9,910 nt of DNA, from the NCBI GenBank assembly GCA_031551765.1, contig JAVBNC010000088.1, positions 1 to 9,910 on the forward strand. The letters are read 5' to 3'. Source of the DNA: JAVBNC01 sp031551765. Its GTDB lineage: Bacteria > Desulfobacterota > Desulfovibrionia > Desulfovibrionales > Desulfovibrionaceae. Every line of letters starts with the position of its first letter. Position 1 is the stretch's first letter. Below the pieces are notes generated by a model. The model worked only from the letters and a program-made list of their open reading frames with translations, did no database searches and was not told the DNA's origin. The position numbers and the translations under genes are program-made. Of the stretch, positions 1-6,358 are shown in pieces.

Positions 1-73
1 TGGGTTCCAAGGGGCGCGCCCCTTGGCGGGAGAGTCCAGAGAGGGCAGCGCCCTCTTTGGCCGCCGGAGGCAT
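1..73 (-). repeat. Double-hairpin GC-rich repeat, copy A
   Basis: Positions 7-26 are a perfect 20-base palindrome. Positions 41-55 form a 6-base stem with a 3-base loop, and 59-73 carry the box GGCCGCCGGAGGCAT. The whole 73 bases recur exactly at 9754-9826 and more loosely at 3155-3217 and 4985-5064. The copy follows the 3' end of the minus-strand permease gene; read from that gene the order is box, short hairpin, long hairpin. The shared sequence may reach position 93, because TGTCGAAGCC (minus strand, 84-93) also occurs beside the copy at 4985. It may act as a transcript 3'-end structure, but there is no T-run typical of an intrinsic terminator. Confidence 0.85.
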
Positions 74-107
74 GCTCTCCATCGGCTTCGACAAAATATT
101 CCCCCCA

Positions 108-1232
108 TCACTCCAGCGACTTCTTGGTCGCCAACCGGGCCAAGCCCAGCAACACGGCGGCGTACAGGGCCAGGATGGCGCAGTCTCGGAGGATAAGCTC
201 GTGGACGTTGCCCACCAGGAACAGGGTCTGAAGCAACTCCACGTACCAGGTGGCGGGCAGGATCTGGGCTATGTAATAGAGCGCCTTGGGCATGCTGCGC
301 AGGTCGAAGAGGAAACCGGAGAGGATGACCGTGGGAATGAAGGAACTGACGATGACGATCTGGCAGGCGAGGAACTGGCTCTTGGTGAAAGAGGAAATGA
401 GCAGACCTATGCCCAGGGCCACGAGCAGATAGAGGGCCGAGGCCAGAAGGATGTAGAGGATCGAGCCGCGCATGGGCACCTGGAAGACAAAGTAGGCCAT
501 GGCGAGGCAGAGCAGCAGGCCGCCCATGCCCAAGCAGAAGTAGGGGACTATTTTGCCGAGCAGTATTTCCAGGGCGCGCACCGGGGAGACGAACAGGGCT
601 TCAAAGGTGCCGCGCTCCCACTCCCGGGCCATGACCAGGGCGGTGAGCAGCGCGCCGATCAGGGTCATGATCAGCGCGGTGACGCCGGGCACCAGGAAGT
701 AGCTGCTCTCCTGGGCGTTGTTGTACCAGAGCCGGGTTTCGGCCACGGCCTGGGGAAGGATTTCGCGGCTGGCCCCGGCGGCGCGTTTCCGGCCCCATTC
801 GGCGGCGGCGCTTTCCAGGTAGCGCTGCATGATGCGGGCCTTGTTGGTGTCCCGGCCGTTGACGACGATCTGCAGGTCCGGCGTCTGGCCCGCGTGATTT
901 CGGCGCAGGCGGACAATGGCGTCCACGTCGCCGGAGCGCAGCAGGGGCTCGGCCTCGCGCATGGAGGTGACCAGACGAGGCGTGAAGTAAGTGGACAGGC
1001 CCAGGGTGACGAGGAAATCGCGGCTTTCTTCCGGGGCCTGGTCCTGCACCACGGCCACGGGCACGTTCAAGACGTCCAGGGACAGGCCGTAGCCGAAGAG
1101 CAAGAGCAGCAGCACGGGCAGGATAAGCCCCAGGATAAGCGTGCTCTTGTCCCGCGCCATCTGATGGGTTTCTTTGCGGATAAGCGCCGCCAGCCGTTTG
1201 CGCAGGCGGGCGCGGGGCGTTTCCTGGGTCAT
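108..1232 (-). CDS. ybhS: YbhS-like ABC-2 type transporter permease
   Basis: A 374-residue inner-membrane permease of the ABC-2 / YbhS-YbhR family, the channel subunit of an exporter driven by the ATPase encoded just upstream. Visible parts are a basic N-terminus, a membrane segment at about 31-50 (LILPVLLLLLFGYG), a large extracytoplasmic domain at about 51-178, and a cluster of hydrophobic segments at about 180-200, 228-250, 256-280, 288-309 and 350-367. The family motifs VPGV (181-184) and REWERGTFEAL (203-213, the likely ATPase-coupling helix) are present, and residues 186-213 closely resemble E. coli YbhS from memory. The start at 1232 is chosen because its ATG overlaps the ATPase stop as ATGA, with GGGAGG 4 bases upstream (1242-1237), which suggests translational coupling. 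Longer upstream starts would lie inside the ATPase gene. A YbhR-like second permease would be expected next and is not in the window. Confidence 0.9.
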   Translation of the reverse strand: MTQETPRARLRKRLAALIRKETHQMARDKSTLILGLILPVLLLLLFGYGLSLDVLNVPVAVVQDQAPEESRDFLVTLGLSTYFTPRLVTSMREAEPLLRSGDVDAIVRLRRNHAGQTPDLQIVVNGRDTNKARIMQRYLESAAAEWGRKRAAGASREILPQAVAETRLWYNNAQESSYFLVPGVTALIMTLIGALLTALVMAREWERGTFEALFVSPVRALEILLGKIVPYFCLGMGGLLLCLAMAYFVFQVPMRGSILYILLASALYLLVALGIGLLISSFTKSQFLACQIVIVSSFIPTVILSGFLFDLRSMPKALYYIAQILPATWYVELLQTLFLVGNVHELILRDCAILALYAAVLLGLARLATKKSLE

Positions 1233-3112
1233 GCCGCCTCCCGCGCTTTTTGCACTACCGCGATAAAGGCTTCTTCCATGGACAGGGCCGCGCCGTTGCC
1301 GGAAGCCTCCCGGCGCACGGCTTCCGGCGTGCCCAGGGCCAGCATGCGGCCGTGGTCCTGAATCAGGATGCGGTCGCAATACTCCGCTTCCTCCATGAAA
1401 TGGGTGGTGACCACGACGGTGACGCCGCCGTCGGCCAAGAGGCCGATACGCCGCCAGAACTCGCGCCGGGCCAGGGGGTCCGCGCCGCTGGTGGGCTCGT
1501 CCAGGAACAGGATTTCCGGCTCGTGCAGCATGGCCGCGGCCATGGACAGGCGCTGCTTGTACCCGCCCGGCAGCTGGCCCGCGGGCTTGCGCATGACCCC
1601 GCCCAGGTTGAATTCGCGGGACATGGCGTCGATGCGCTTTTCAAGACGCTCCCCGCGCAGACCATAGGCCCCGGCGAAAAATTCCAGGTTCTCCCGCACG
1701 CTGAGCGGGCCGTAAAGGGAGAATTTCTGGGCCACATAGCCCAGGCGCTGACGGGCGGATTCGCGGGCATTTCGCACATCCACCCCGGCCACGCTCAAGG
1801 AGCCGGAGGTGGCGGGCAGCAGACCGCAAAGCATGCGGAAGGTGGTGGTTTTGCCCGCGCCGTTGGGTCCGAGCAAGCCGAACACCTCGCCCCGGCCCAC
1901 GGAAAAGCTGACGTTGTCCACGGCCGTGAAGGCCCCGAAACGGCGCACCAGGTTGCGGACTTCAATGATCGGCTCGCCTCTGGCAGGGGACGTGACGGCG
2001 GGAGCGGCGCCGGGCGCGGCGGCGGAAACAGCGGCAAGCGTTGTGCCAAGTGCCGCGCCGGATGTTGCGCCAGCTGTTGCGGAGGACTGTTGCGGCTCTT
2101 GCGTTTCGCTTGCGGTTTTGGCGCGCAGCAGCGCCATGAAGCTGTCTTCCAGGTTCTGGTCCGTGGGGCGCAGGGCCGCGCCCTGAAGGGCGTCCTCCGG
2201 AAGCGCGGGCAGAGCGGCGGGGCGCGACGCGTTGCCGGGCAGCACGAAACGCACGCTCCCGGCCTGGGGCAGGGCGTCGACGCAGCCGGGCAGGGCGGCC
2301 AGGCGGCGCTGCAAGTGCCGGGCGTTGTCCCCGGCGGCGGGCACGGCCTGAAAGCTTTGGCAGGGCGCGAGCGCGAGCAGTTCCTGCGGGGAGCCTTGGG
2401 CCAGAAGTTTGCCTTCGTGCAGCAGCAGCACGGAACCGCAGCGGGCGGCTTCATCCATGTAAGCGGTGCTCATGAGCACGGCCAGGCCCTCGCCGTGCGC
2501 CAGGCGCTGGATGATCTGCCACAGCTCGCGGCGGGAGAGCGGGTCCACGCCCACGGTGGGCTCGTCCAGCAGCAGCAGTTCCGGCAGGCGCAGCAGGGAG
2601 CAGGCCAGGCCCAGTTTCTGTTTCATGCCGCCGGAAAGCTGGCCCGCAAGGCGTTTGCGGAAGGGCGCAAGCTCGGTCATGGCCAGCAGTTCCGCGTAGC
2701 GTTCCTCCCGCCGCGGGGGCGGGATGCCGTGCACGTCGGCGTAGAGATCCAGGTTCTCCTGGACGGTCAGATCCTCGTACAGGCCGAATTTCTGCGGCAT
2801 GTAGCTGATGCGTTCCTGCACGGCTTGCGGTTCTTGCGCCGGGTCCAGGCCCAGCACGCGCACCGTGCCCCGCCCCGGCCCGAGCAGCCCGGCCAGAATG
2901 CGCATGAGCGTGGTTTTGCCCGCGCCGTCCGGCCCCACCAGGGCCGTAACCCGCCCCGGCGCAAGGGAAAAGGACACCCCGTCCAGCGCCCGCACCACCC
3001 CGCCCCCTTCACGGGCAAAGGTTTTGCACAGCCCCCGGACCACGGCGCGGCCGCCGTCGTCAATAGACGAGTCAGTAAGGGGCGAGTCAATATGGGGGCC
3101 TAGCTGTGCCAT
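1229..3112 (-). CDS. ybhF: YbhF-like ABC ATPase with two tandem nucleotide-binding domains
   Basis: A 627-residue cytoplasmic ATPase that should power the adjacent permease. NBD1 (about 25-245) has Walker A GPDGAGKT (60-67), Q-loop YMPQKF, signature LSGGMKQ (159-165) and Walker B LLLLDEP with D183 and E184. NBD2 (about 382-600) has Walker A GPNGAGKT (415-422), Q-loop YVAQKF, signature LPGGYKQ (514-520), Walker B ILFLDEP (D538, E539) and H-loop His571 in TTHFMEEA. NBD1 has Ala217 (STAYMDEA) at the H-loop position and NBD2 has Pro515 in place of the signature Ser, so one composite ATP site looks degenerate. The domains are joined by an Ala/Pro/Thr-rich linker (about 333-379), which helps make the protein longer than E. 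coli YbhF (578 residues from memory). GAGG (3122-3119) lies 6 bases before the ATG. The gene sits 110 bases after the membrane fusion gene and overlaps the permease gene by 4 bases. Confidence 0.92.
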   Translation of the reverse strand: MAQLGPHIDSPLTDSSIDDGGRAVVRGLCKTFAREGGGVVRALDGVSFSLAPGRVTALVGPDGAGKTTLMRILAGLLGPGRGTVRVLGLDPAQEPQAVQERISYMPQKFGLYEDLTVQENLDLYADVHGIPPPRREERYAELLAMTELAPFRKRLAGQLSGGMKQKLGLACSLLRLPELLLLDEPTVGVDPLSRRELWQIIQRLAHGEGLAVLMSTAYMDEAARCGSVLLLHEGKLLAQGSPQELLALAPCQSFQAVPAAGDNARHLQRRLAALPGCVDALPQAGSVRFVLPGNASRPAALPALPEDALQGAALRPTDQNLEDSFMALLRAKTASETQEPQQSSATAGATSGAALGTTLAAVSAAAPGAAPAVTSPARGEPIIEVRNLVRRFGAFTAVDNVSFSVGRGEVFGLLGPNGAGKTTTFRMLCGLLPATSGSLSVAGVDVRNARESARQRLGYVAQKFSLYGPLSVRENLEFFAGAYGLRGERLEKRIDAMSREFNLGGVMRKPAGQLPGGYKQRLSMAAAMLHEPEILFLDEPTSGADPLARREFWRRIGLLADGGVTVVVTTHFMEEAEYCDRILIQDHGRMLALGTPEAVRREASGNGAALSMEEAFIAVVQKAREAA

Positions 3113-3154
3113 GGTACGCCTCGGAACAAGCGCAACTCCCGAAATAAGCTCCTG

Positions 3155-3217
3155 TCACGGGGTCCAGGGGGATTATCCCCCTGGCGGGTGCAGGGCGGAG
3201 CCCTGCCCGCCGGAGGC
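3155..3217 (-). repeat. Double-hairpin GC-rich repeat, copy B
   Basis: An 8-base stem with a 5-base loop (3164-3171 / 3177-3184) and a 7-base stem with a 3-base loop (3190-3196 / 3200-3206), followed by the box GCCGGAGGC. Both hairpins are perfect. It starts 5 bases past the stop codon of the minus-strand ybhG-like gene and fills most of the gap before the ATPase gene, so it lies inside the presumed operon. Orientation relative to the upstream gene is the same as in the other copies. It could protect the ybhG transcript end or reduce read-through into ybhF; this is inference. Confidence 0.8.
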
Positions 3218-3222
3218 CTTTC

Positions 3223-4215
3223 TTACTCAACTTTCATGATAACCGTAGCGGGCATGCCCAACCGCAAGCGGTTTTGCGGATCGTCCACATGGACCCTGAT
3301 TTCGTAGACCAGGGAAGTGCGCAGCTCCGGGGTCTGCACGGCCTTGGGGGTGAACTCGGCCACTTCGGAGATGAAGCCGACGACGCCTTCCACGGGATCC
3401 TTGGGGTGGCTGTCGGTATACACCAGGGCTTTCATGCCGGGCTTGACGCGGCCGAGGTCGGTTTCCGCTATATAACCGCGTATCCACTTGGGGGAGAGGA
3501 GCGCCAGGGAGAACACGGGGCGCTGCGCGGACGCCATGTCCCCGGCTTCCAAAAGGCGGCTGCGCACCACGGCCTGGGAGGGACTTTTCAGGCTGGCATC
3601 CTCAAGCTGGGTGCGGAACTGGGCCAACTGCTGCTGCCGGGCGGCCAGGGTGGCTTCGGCTTCCGCAATGTCCTCGTCGCGGGGGCCGAGCAGGGCCAGG
3701 GCCAGAGTTTTGCGGTCGCGGGCCAGCTGGGCTTGGGCCACGTTGCGGCGCGAGAGGGCTTCGTCCACGTCCTGCTTGCTGACGGCCACGCCCTTGGAAC
3801 GCTCCCAGGTGGTTTTGTAGCGCTGGTAACTGGCCTGGGTAAAGGCGGCTTCCGCTTCCGCTGCGGCCACCACGGCGCGGGCCTGGTCTATTTCCTCGGG
3901 ACGGGTGCCGTTTTTCAGGCGCAGCAGCGCGGCGGCGGAGGCCCGGGCCTGGGCTTCCGCCTCCGCAACGCGCTCCAGCAGGCGGCGGGTATCCTGCCGG
4001 GCCAGCACCTGGCCGGGCGTGACGATATCCCCTTCCTCAACCAGCAGCTCGGCCACGCGTTCCGGGTCGTTGAAGGCCAGCGCCACCTGACGCTGGTCCA
4101 CGGTGCCGTAAACCATAACTTCCCCGCCCGCGCGCCGTCCCAAGCCGAAATACAGCCAGGCGGCCAGGGCGGCGGCAGCCGCCAGCAGCAGGGCGAAAAG
4201 CGCTTTGTTCCTCAT
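3223..4215 (-). CDS. ybhG: YbhG-like HlyD-family membrane fusion protein
   Basis: A 330-residue periplasmic adaptor anchored by one N-terminal membrane segment (about 5-24). It would bridge the inner-membrane exporter to an outer-membrane channel. The order is typical: first half of the biotinyl-lipoyl domain (about 50-73, EEGDIVTPGQVLARQD), a long Ala/Glu/Gln-rich coiled-coil hairpin (about 76-205), second lipoyl half (about 206-238), and beta-barrel part with WIRGYIAETDLGRVKPG and AEFTPKAVQTPELRT. These last segments are close to E. coli YbhG as remembered. The start at 4215 is preferred over an in-frame ATG at 4242 because AAGGAG sits 6 bases upstream of it, whereas the longer start has no clear ribosome binding site. 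It is the first gene of the minus-strand operon, divergent from a TetR gene. No TolC-like outer-membrane gene is in the window. Confidence 0.92.
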   Translation of the reverse strand: MRNKALFALLLAAAAALAAWLYFGLGRRAGGEVMVYGTVDQRQVALAFNDPERVAELLVEEGDIVTPGQVLARQDTRRLLERVAEAEAQARASAAALLRLKNGTRPEEIDQARAVVAAAEAEAAFTQASYQRYKTTWERSKGVAVSKQDVDEALSRRNVAQAQLARDRKTLALALLGPRDEDIAEAEATLAARQQQLAQFRTQLEDASLKSPSQAVVRSRLLEAGDMASAQRPVFSLALLSPKWIRGYIAETDLGRVKPGMKALVYTDSHPKDPVEGVVGFISEVAEFTPKAVQTPELRTSLVYEIRVHVDDPQNRLRLGMPATVIMKVE

Positions 4216-4221
4216 GCGCCG

Positions 4222-4227
4222 CTCCTT
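4222..4227 (-). promoter_or_regulatory. Ribosome binding site deciding the ybhG start
   Basis: AAGGAG on the minus strand, 6 bases before the ATG at 4215. It lies inside the longer reading frame that begins at 4242, and is the reason the shorter start was chosen. Confidence 0.75.
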
Positions 4228-4248
4228 GGGGATATGCTCCATGGTTCC

Positions 4249-4277
4249 AACATACTGAAATTATAATTTTAAGTCAA
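4249..4277 (-). promoter_or_regulatory. Candidate sigma70 promoter for the ybhGFS operon
   Basis: On the minus strand TTGACT (4277-4272) is followed after 17 bases by TATGTT (4254-4249), giving a transcript start near 4242 and a leader of roughly 27 bases before the preferred ATG. The -35 matches 5 of 6 consensus bases and the -10 matches 4 of 6. An alternative -10, TATAAT at 4265-4260, has no good -35 at normal spacing. No transcription data are available. Confidence 0.5.
4258..4269. promoter_or_regulatory. AT-only palindrome in the divergent promoter
   Basis: AAATTATAATTT is a perfect 12-base palindrome lying between the -35 and -10 of the candidate ybhG promoter. It contains TATAAT on both strands. 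It could be an operator for the neighbouring TetR regulator or simply promoter sequence. Confidence 0.4.
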
Positions 4278-4291
4278 ATTTTAATTTACTT
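4271..4291. promoter_or_regulatory. Imperfect dyad, candidate TetR operator
   Basis: The arms AAGT-c-AAATT and AATTT-ACTT flank a TT centre, giving nine paired positions with a one-base bulge. The dyad covers the candidate -35 of the ybhG promoter (4272-4277) and of the tetR promoter (4285-4290), so one bound dimer could repress both directions. The size suits a TetR-family operator. Assignment to this regulator is inference from position. Confidence 0.4.
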
Positions 4292-4313
4292 TAATTCCGG
4301 ACCGCGCTATACC
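4285..4313 (+). promoter_or_regulatory. Candidate promoter for the tetR gene
   Basis: TTTACT (4285-4290), a 17-base spacer and TATACC (4308-4313). Each hexamer matches 4 of 6 consensus bases. The predicted transcript start falls at about 4320, the A of the tetR ATG, so the message could be leaderless. That would agree with the lack of a purine-rich ribosome binding site before that ATG. Confidence 0.35.
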
Positions 4314-4319
4314 AGCCCC

Positions 4320-4979
4320 ATGAACCCCAAGCCGAGCACGAAAACCCCCAAGCGCCAGGACGGCGAGCAGACCCGGCAGCGCCTGCTGCAGGCCGCCGGG
4401 CAGGTGTTCGCGGAACGCGGCCACGCCGACGCCACCAGCAAGGAGATTTGCGCGCGGGCCGGGGCCAACGTGGCGGCCGTGAACTACTATTTCGGCGGCA
4501 AGGACAAGCTGTATGAGGAAGTGCTGGTGGAAGGCCACCGCCAGATCATCAGCACGGACGCGCTGCGGGCCATTCTGGACGGCGCGGGCAGTGACGTGGA
4601 CAGGCTGCGCGCCCTGCTGGCCCATTTCGCGCGGGCGGCCACGGCCCCGGAACCCCTGTGGGGCGCGCGGGTGCTCATGCGCGAGCTGGCCATGCCCTCG
4701 CCCTTCGCTTCCGCCCTTATCCGGCAGGCCGTGCTGCCCAAGGCCGCCCTGGCCCGCCGCCTGATGGGCCGTCTCCTCAAGCTGCCGGAAGAACACCCCA
4801 CGGTGCAGCGCGCCCTCATGCTCTGCCTCCTCCCCTGCTTCAGCCTGGTGCTGTTCCCGGAAGTTCTGCGCGGCCAGGTGCTGCCCGCCACCGCCAGCGA
4901 CGCGCCCGGCATGCTGGACGACATGCTGCGCTACGTGCTGGCCGGTCTCGGCGCTCTGGCCGAGAAGCATAAGCCGTAG
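4320..4979 (+). CDS. CecR (YbiH)-like TetR-family transcriptional regulator
   Basis: A 219-residue DNA-binding repressor. The N-terminal TetR domain is clear: GEQTRQRLLQAAGQVFAERG (15-34) is helix 1, ATSKEICARAGANVAAVNYY (about 38-57) is the helix-turn-helix, and YYFGGKDKLYEEVL (56-69) is the family signature. Residues from about 80 to 205 form the helical ligand-binding and dimer domain, comparable with the CecR/YbiH C-terminal type; no ligand can be read from it. It is divergent from ybhGFS-like genes, as expected for a local regulator. In E. coli the related cecR controls ybhGFSR, which has been tied to drug sensitivity. The first ATG is used because no other start lies near the domain boundary; there is no clear Shine-Dalgarno sequence. 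The gene symbol is withheld because the C-terminal half is only loosely similar. Confidence 0.9.
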   Translation: MNPKPSTKTPKRQDGEQTRQRLLQAAGQVFAERGHADATSKEICARAGANVAAVNYYFGGKDKLYEEVLVEGHRQIISTDALRAILDGAGSDVDRLRALLAHFARAATAPEPLWGARVLMRELAMPSPFASALIRQAVLPKAALARRLMGRLLKLPEEHPTVQRALMLCLLPCFSLVLFPEVLRGQVLPATASDAPGMLDDMLRYVLAGLGALAEKHKP

Positions 4980-4984
4980 AAAGC

Positions 4985-5064
4985 TGTCGAAGCCATCCAA
5001 GAATGAGAGCAGGGCGCTGCCCTGCACCCGCAAGGGGGGTGACCCCCCTTGACCCCGCGACAGG
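4985..5064 (+). repeat. Double-hairpin GC-rich repeat, copy C
   Basis: A 7-base stem with a 3-base loop (5009-5015 / 5019-5025) is followed by a 9-base stem with a TGA loop (5031-5039 / 5043-5051). The far edge, CCTGTCNCGGGGTC on the minus strand, matches copy B. TGTCGAAGCC (4985-4994) and GAGAGC (5005-5010) also occur beside copy A. The GCCGCCGGAGGC box seen in the other copies is missing. It starts 5 bases after the tetR stop codon in the same orientation relative to its gene as the other copies. Confidence 0.75.
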
Positions 5065-5095
5065 GTGGGTGCGGGAGTTCCGTTTCATAGCTACA

Positions 5096-5121
5096 CGTCA
5101 TCCTGAGCGCAGCGAGGGATC
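5096..5121 (+). repeat. Widespread short repeat (CATCCTGAGCGCAGCGAGGGATC type)
   Basis: This 26-base stretch belongs to a short repeat seen between genes in many unrelated bacteria. Its + frame reads RHPERSEGSI, a phrase common in spurious protein predictions. It lies between the tetR repeat and the TAXI gene and shows that the open frame running through it is not part of the TAXI protein. Its function is unknown. Confidence 0.7.
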
Positions 5122-5269
5122 CATCTATTCCCCCTCAAGCGCTTTCATGCGCGCCGTGCGAAATCACATTCCGGTGGAAGTTACAAAAAAAGCGTGTTAT
5201 GCGACAGATACATGCGGAATTGTTTGCGGAAGCGCGTGTTTTGGCCGGAAAAGCATGCCCGCGCGTGAG

Positions 5270-5276
5270 GGAGGAG
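5270..5276 (+). promoter_or_regulatory. Ribosome binding site deciding the TAXI start
   Basis: GGAGGAG lies 5 bases before the ATG at 5282. The next codons give a clean signal peptide, so this start is preferred over the open frame reaching back to 5003, which runs through two repeats. Confidence 0.8.
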
Positions 5277-5281
5277 AGACC

Positions 5282-6319
5282 ATGAAAGCAGCCCGGCGGC
5301 CGCTTGTTTGCGGTGTGCTTGCGGTATTTTTGGTGTTCTGGGGCACGGTCGCTTGGGCCGCGGCTCCGGAGGGTCCCGCGTCCAGGGAAAGCGCCGCGCC
5401 CAAGGCGGACTGGCCCACCCATTTGCGGCTGCTTACCGGCCCCAACGGCGGGCAGTGGTTCATGCTGGGCGAACCCATTGCCCGGGCGCTCAGCAGGCAG
5501 GTGGCGCCCACCACCAGCCGCGTGGGCGGGGGCGTGGCCAATCTCGACGCCATCAACCGCAAGATGGGGGACGTGGGGTTCTCGCTCGCCTGTTTCCTGG
5601 GCGCGGCCCATTCCGGGGAAAAGGAATACCAGTCCATCAAGCTGGACAACGCCGTGCTGATGGCCAACGTGTACCCGCAGGTGCTGTATTTTCTGGTGCG
5701 CAAGGACTTTGCCGAAAAACACGGCATAACCAGCGTGGAAAGCCTGCTGCGTCTGAAAAACCCGGTGCGCTTCGCTTCACTGAAGCCAGGCACGGCTTCG
5801 GAGTTCATTCTTTCGCTGCTGCTGAAGTACGGCTACAGCACGAGCTTTGAGCAACTGCGCGGCCAGGGCTGGCAGATATCCTTCAACAACTACGCGGAAA
5901 CGGCGGACCATTTCGTGGCCGGCGAGCTGGATTGCTTTGCCTACACCGCGGGCACCGAAGTGCCGCTGATCCTGACCATGGAACAGCACACCCCGGTCAT
6001 GGTGCTGCCGCTGGAAGAGAAGGTGCTGGATCTTTTAAGCTCCAAGTTCAAGACCGGCACCTATGTCATCAAGCCCGGCGTGTACAAAAGCGTGCCCGAA
6101 CCCGTGCGCACCCTGGGGGACTACACCTGCCTGGTGGTGCGCAAAGACCTGCCCGACGACATGGCGGCGGCCATTTGCCGGGCGCTGTGGGAAAACAGGA
6201 CGGGCATAGCCGGGGTTATCAAGGACTTCGGCGGGCTTTCACCGGAAACGGTGCTGGCCAGGGGCCTGCCCATGCACCCCGGCGCGGCCGCCTTCTGGGC
6301 TTCCATCGGGGCGAAGTAG
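5282..6319 (+). CDS. TAXI-family TRAP-type solute-binding protein
   Basis: A 345-residue periplasmic binding protein. Residues 1-26 are a signal peptide: a basic start, a hydrophobic core GVLAVFLVFWGTVA and a likely cut after AWA. Family landmarks are TGPNGGQWFMLGEPIARAL (52-70), GGGVANLDAINRKMGDVGF (82-100), PGTASE (169-174), TAGTEVP (222-228) and a C-terminal PMHPGAAAFW (330-339). TAXI proteins normally deliver small organic acids or amino acids such as glutamate or 2-oxoglutarate to a TRAP permease. No permease gene is in the window, and the gene is instead followed after 39 bases by a membrane sensor kinase on the same strand. That suggests, without proving, a role as ligand-presenting partner of the kinase. 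The ligand cannot be read from the sequence. Confidence 0.9.
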   Translation: MKAARRPLVCGVLAVFLVFWGTVAWAAAPEGPASRESAAPKADWPTHLRLLTGPNGGQWFMLGEPIARALSRQVAPTTSRVGGGVANLDAINRKMGDVGFSLACFLGAAHSGEKEYQSIKLDNAVLMANVYPQVLYFLVRKDFAEKHGITSVESLLRLKNPVRFASLKPGTASEFILSLLLKYGYSTSFEQLRGQGWQISFNNYAETADHFVAGELDCFAYTAGTEVPLILTMEQHTPVMVLPLEEKVLDLLSSKFKTGTYVIKPGVYKSVPEPVRTLGDYTCLVVRKDLPDDMAAAICRALWENRTGIAGVIKDFGGLSPETVLARGLPMHPGAAAFWASIGAK

Positions 6320-6358
6320 CACGGGCCGCTTGGCGGTTTTCTTTCAGGAACAGCAGCT

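Larger units (their letters stand above)
5065..5281 (+). other. Leader region upstream of the TAXI gene
   Basis: Together with copy C this completes the 302-base gap between tetR and the TAXI gene. It contains the widespread short repeat at 5096-5121, an A-run at 5184-5190 and GGAGGAG just before the ATG. TTACAA (5181-5186) and GATACA (5207-5212) resemble promoter hexamers but are 20 bases apart, so no promoter is called with confidence. No gene or RNA was recognised. Confidence 0.4.

Noticed and set aside
4216..4242. Longer start for the ybhG gene
   Set aside because: The extra nine residues would come before the membrane anchor, and the ATG at 4242 lacks a ribosome binding site while AAGGAG directly precedes the ATG at 4215.
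57..4266. Long plus-strand open frames opposite the ybhS, ybhF and ybhG genes
   Set aside because: They mirror well-recognised minus-strand genes, give low-complexity Gly/His/Gln/Ala-rich products without motifs, and reflect the rarity of stop codons in GC-rich DNA.
5240..5260. Possible sigma54 promoter (TGGCC then GCATGC) before the TAXI gene
   Set aside because: The GG and GC elements are 10 bases apart instead of 12, and the site is too close to the ribosome binding site.
5003..5281. N-terminal extension of the TAXI protein
   Set aside because: The stretch runs through repeat copy C and the HPERSEGS repeat, and a strong ribosome binding site with a signal peptide marks 5282 as the start.
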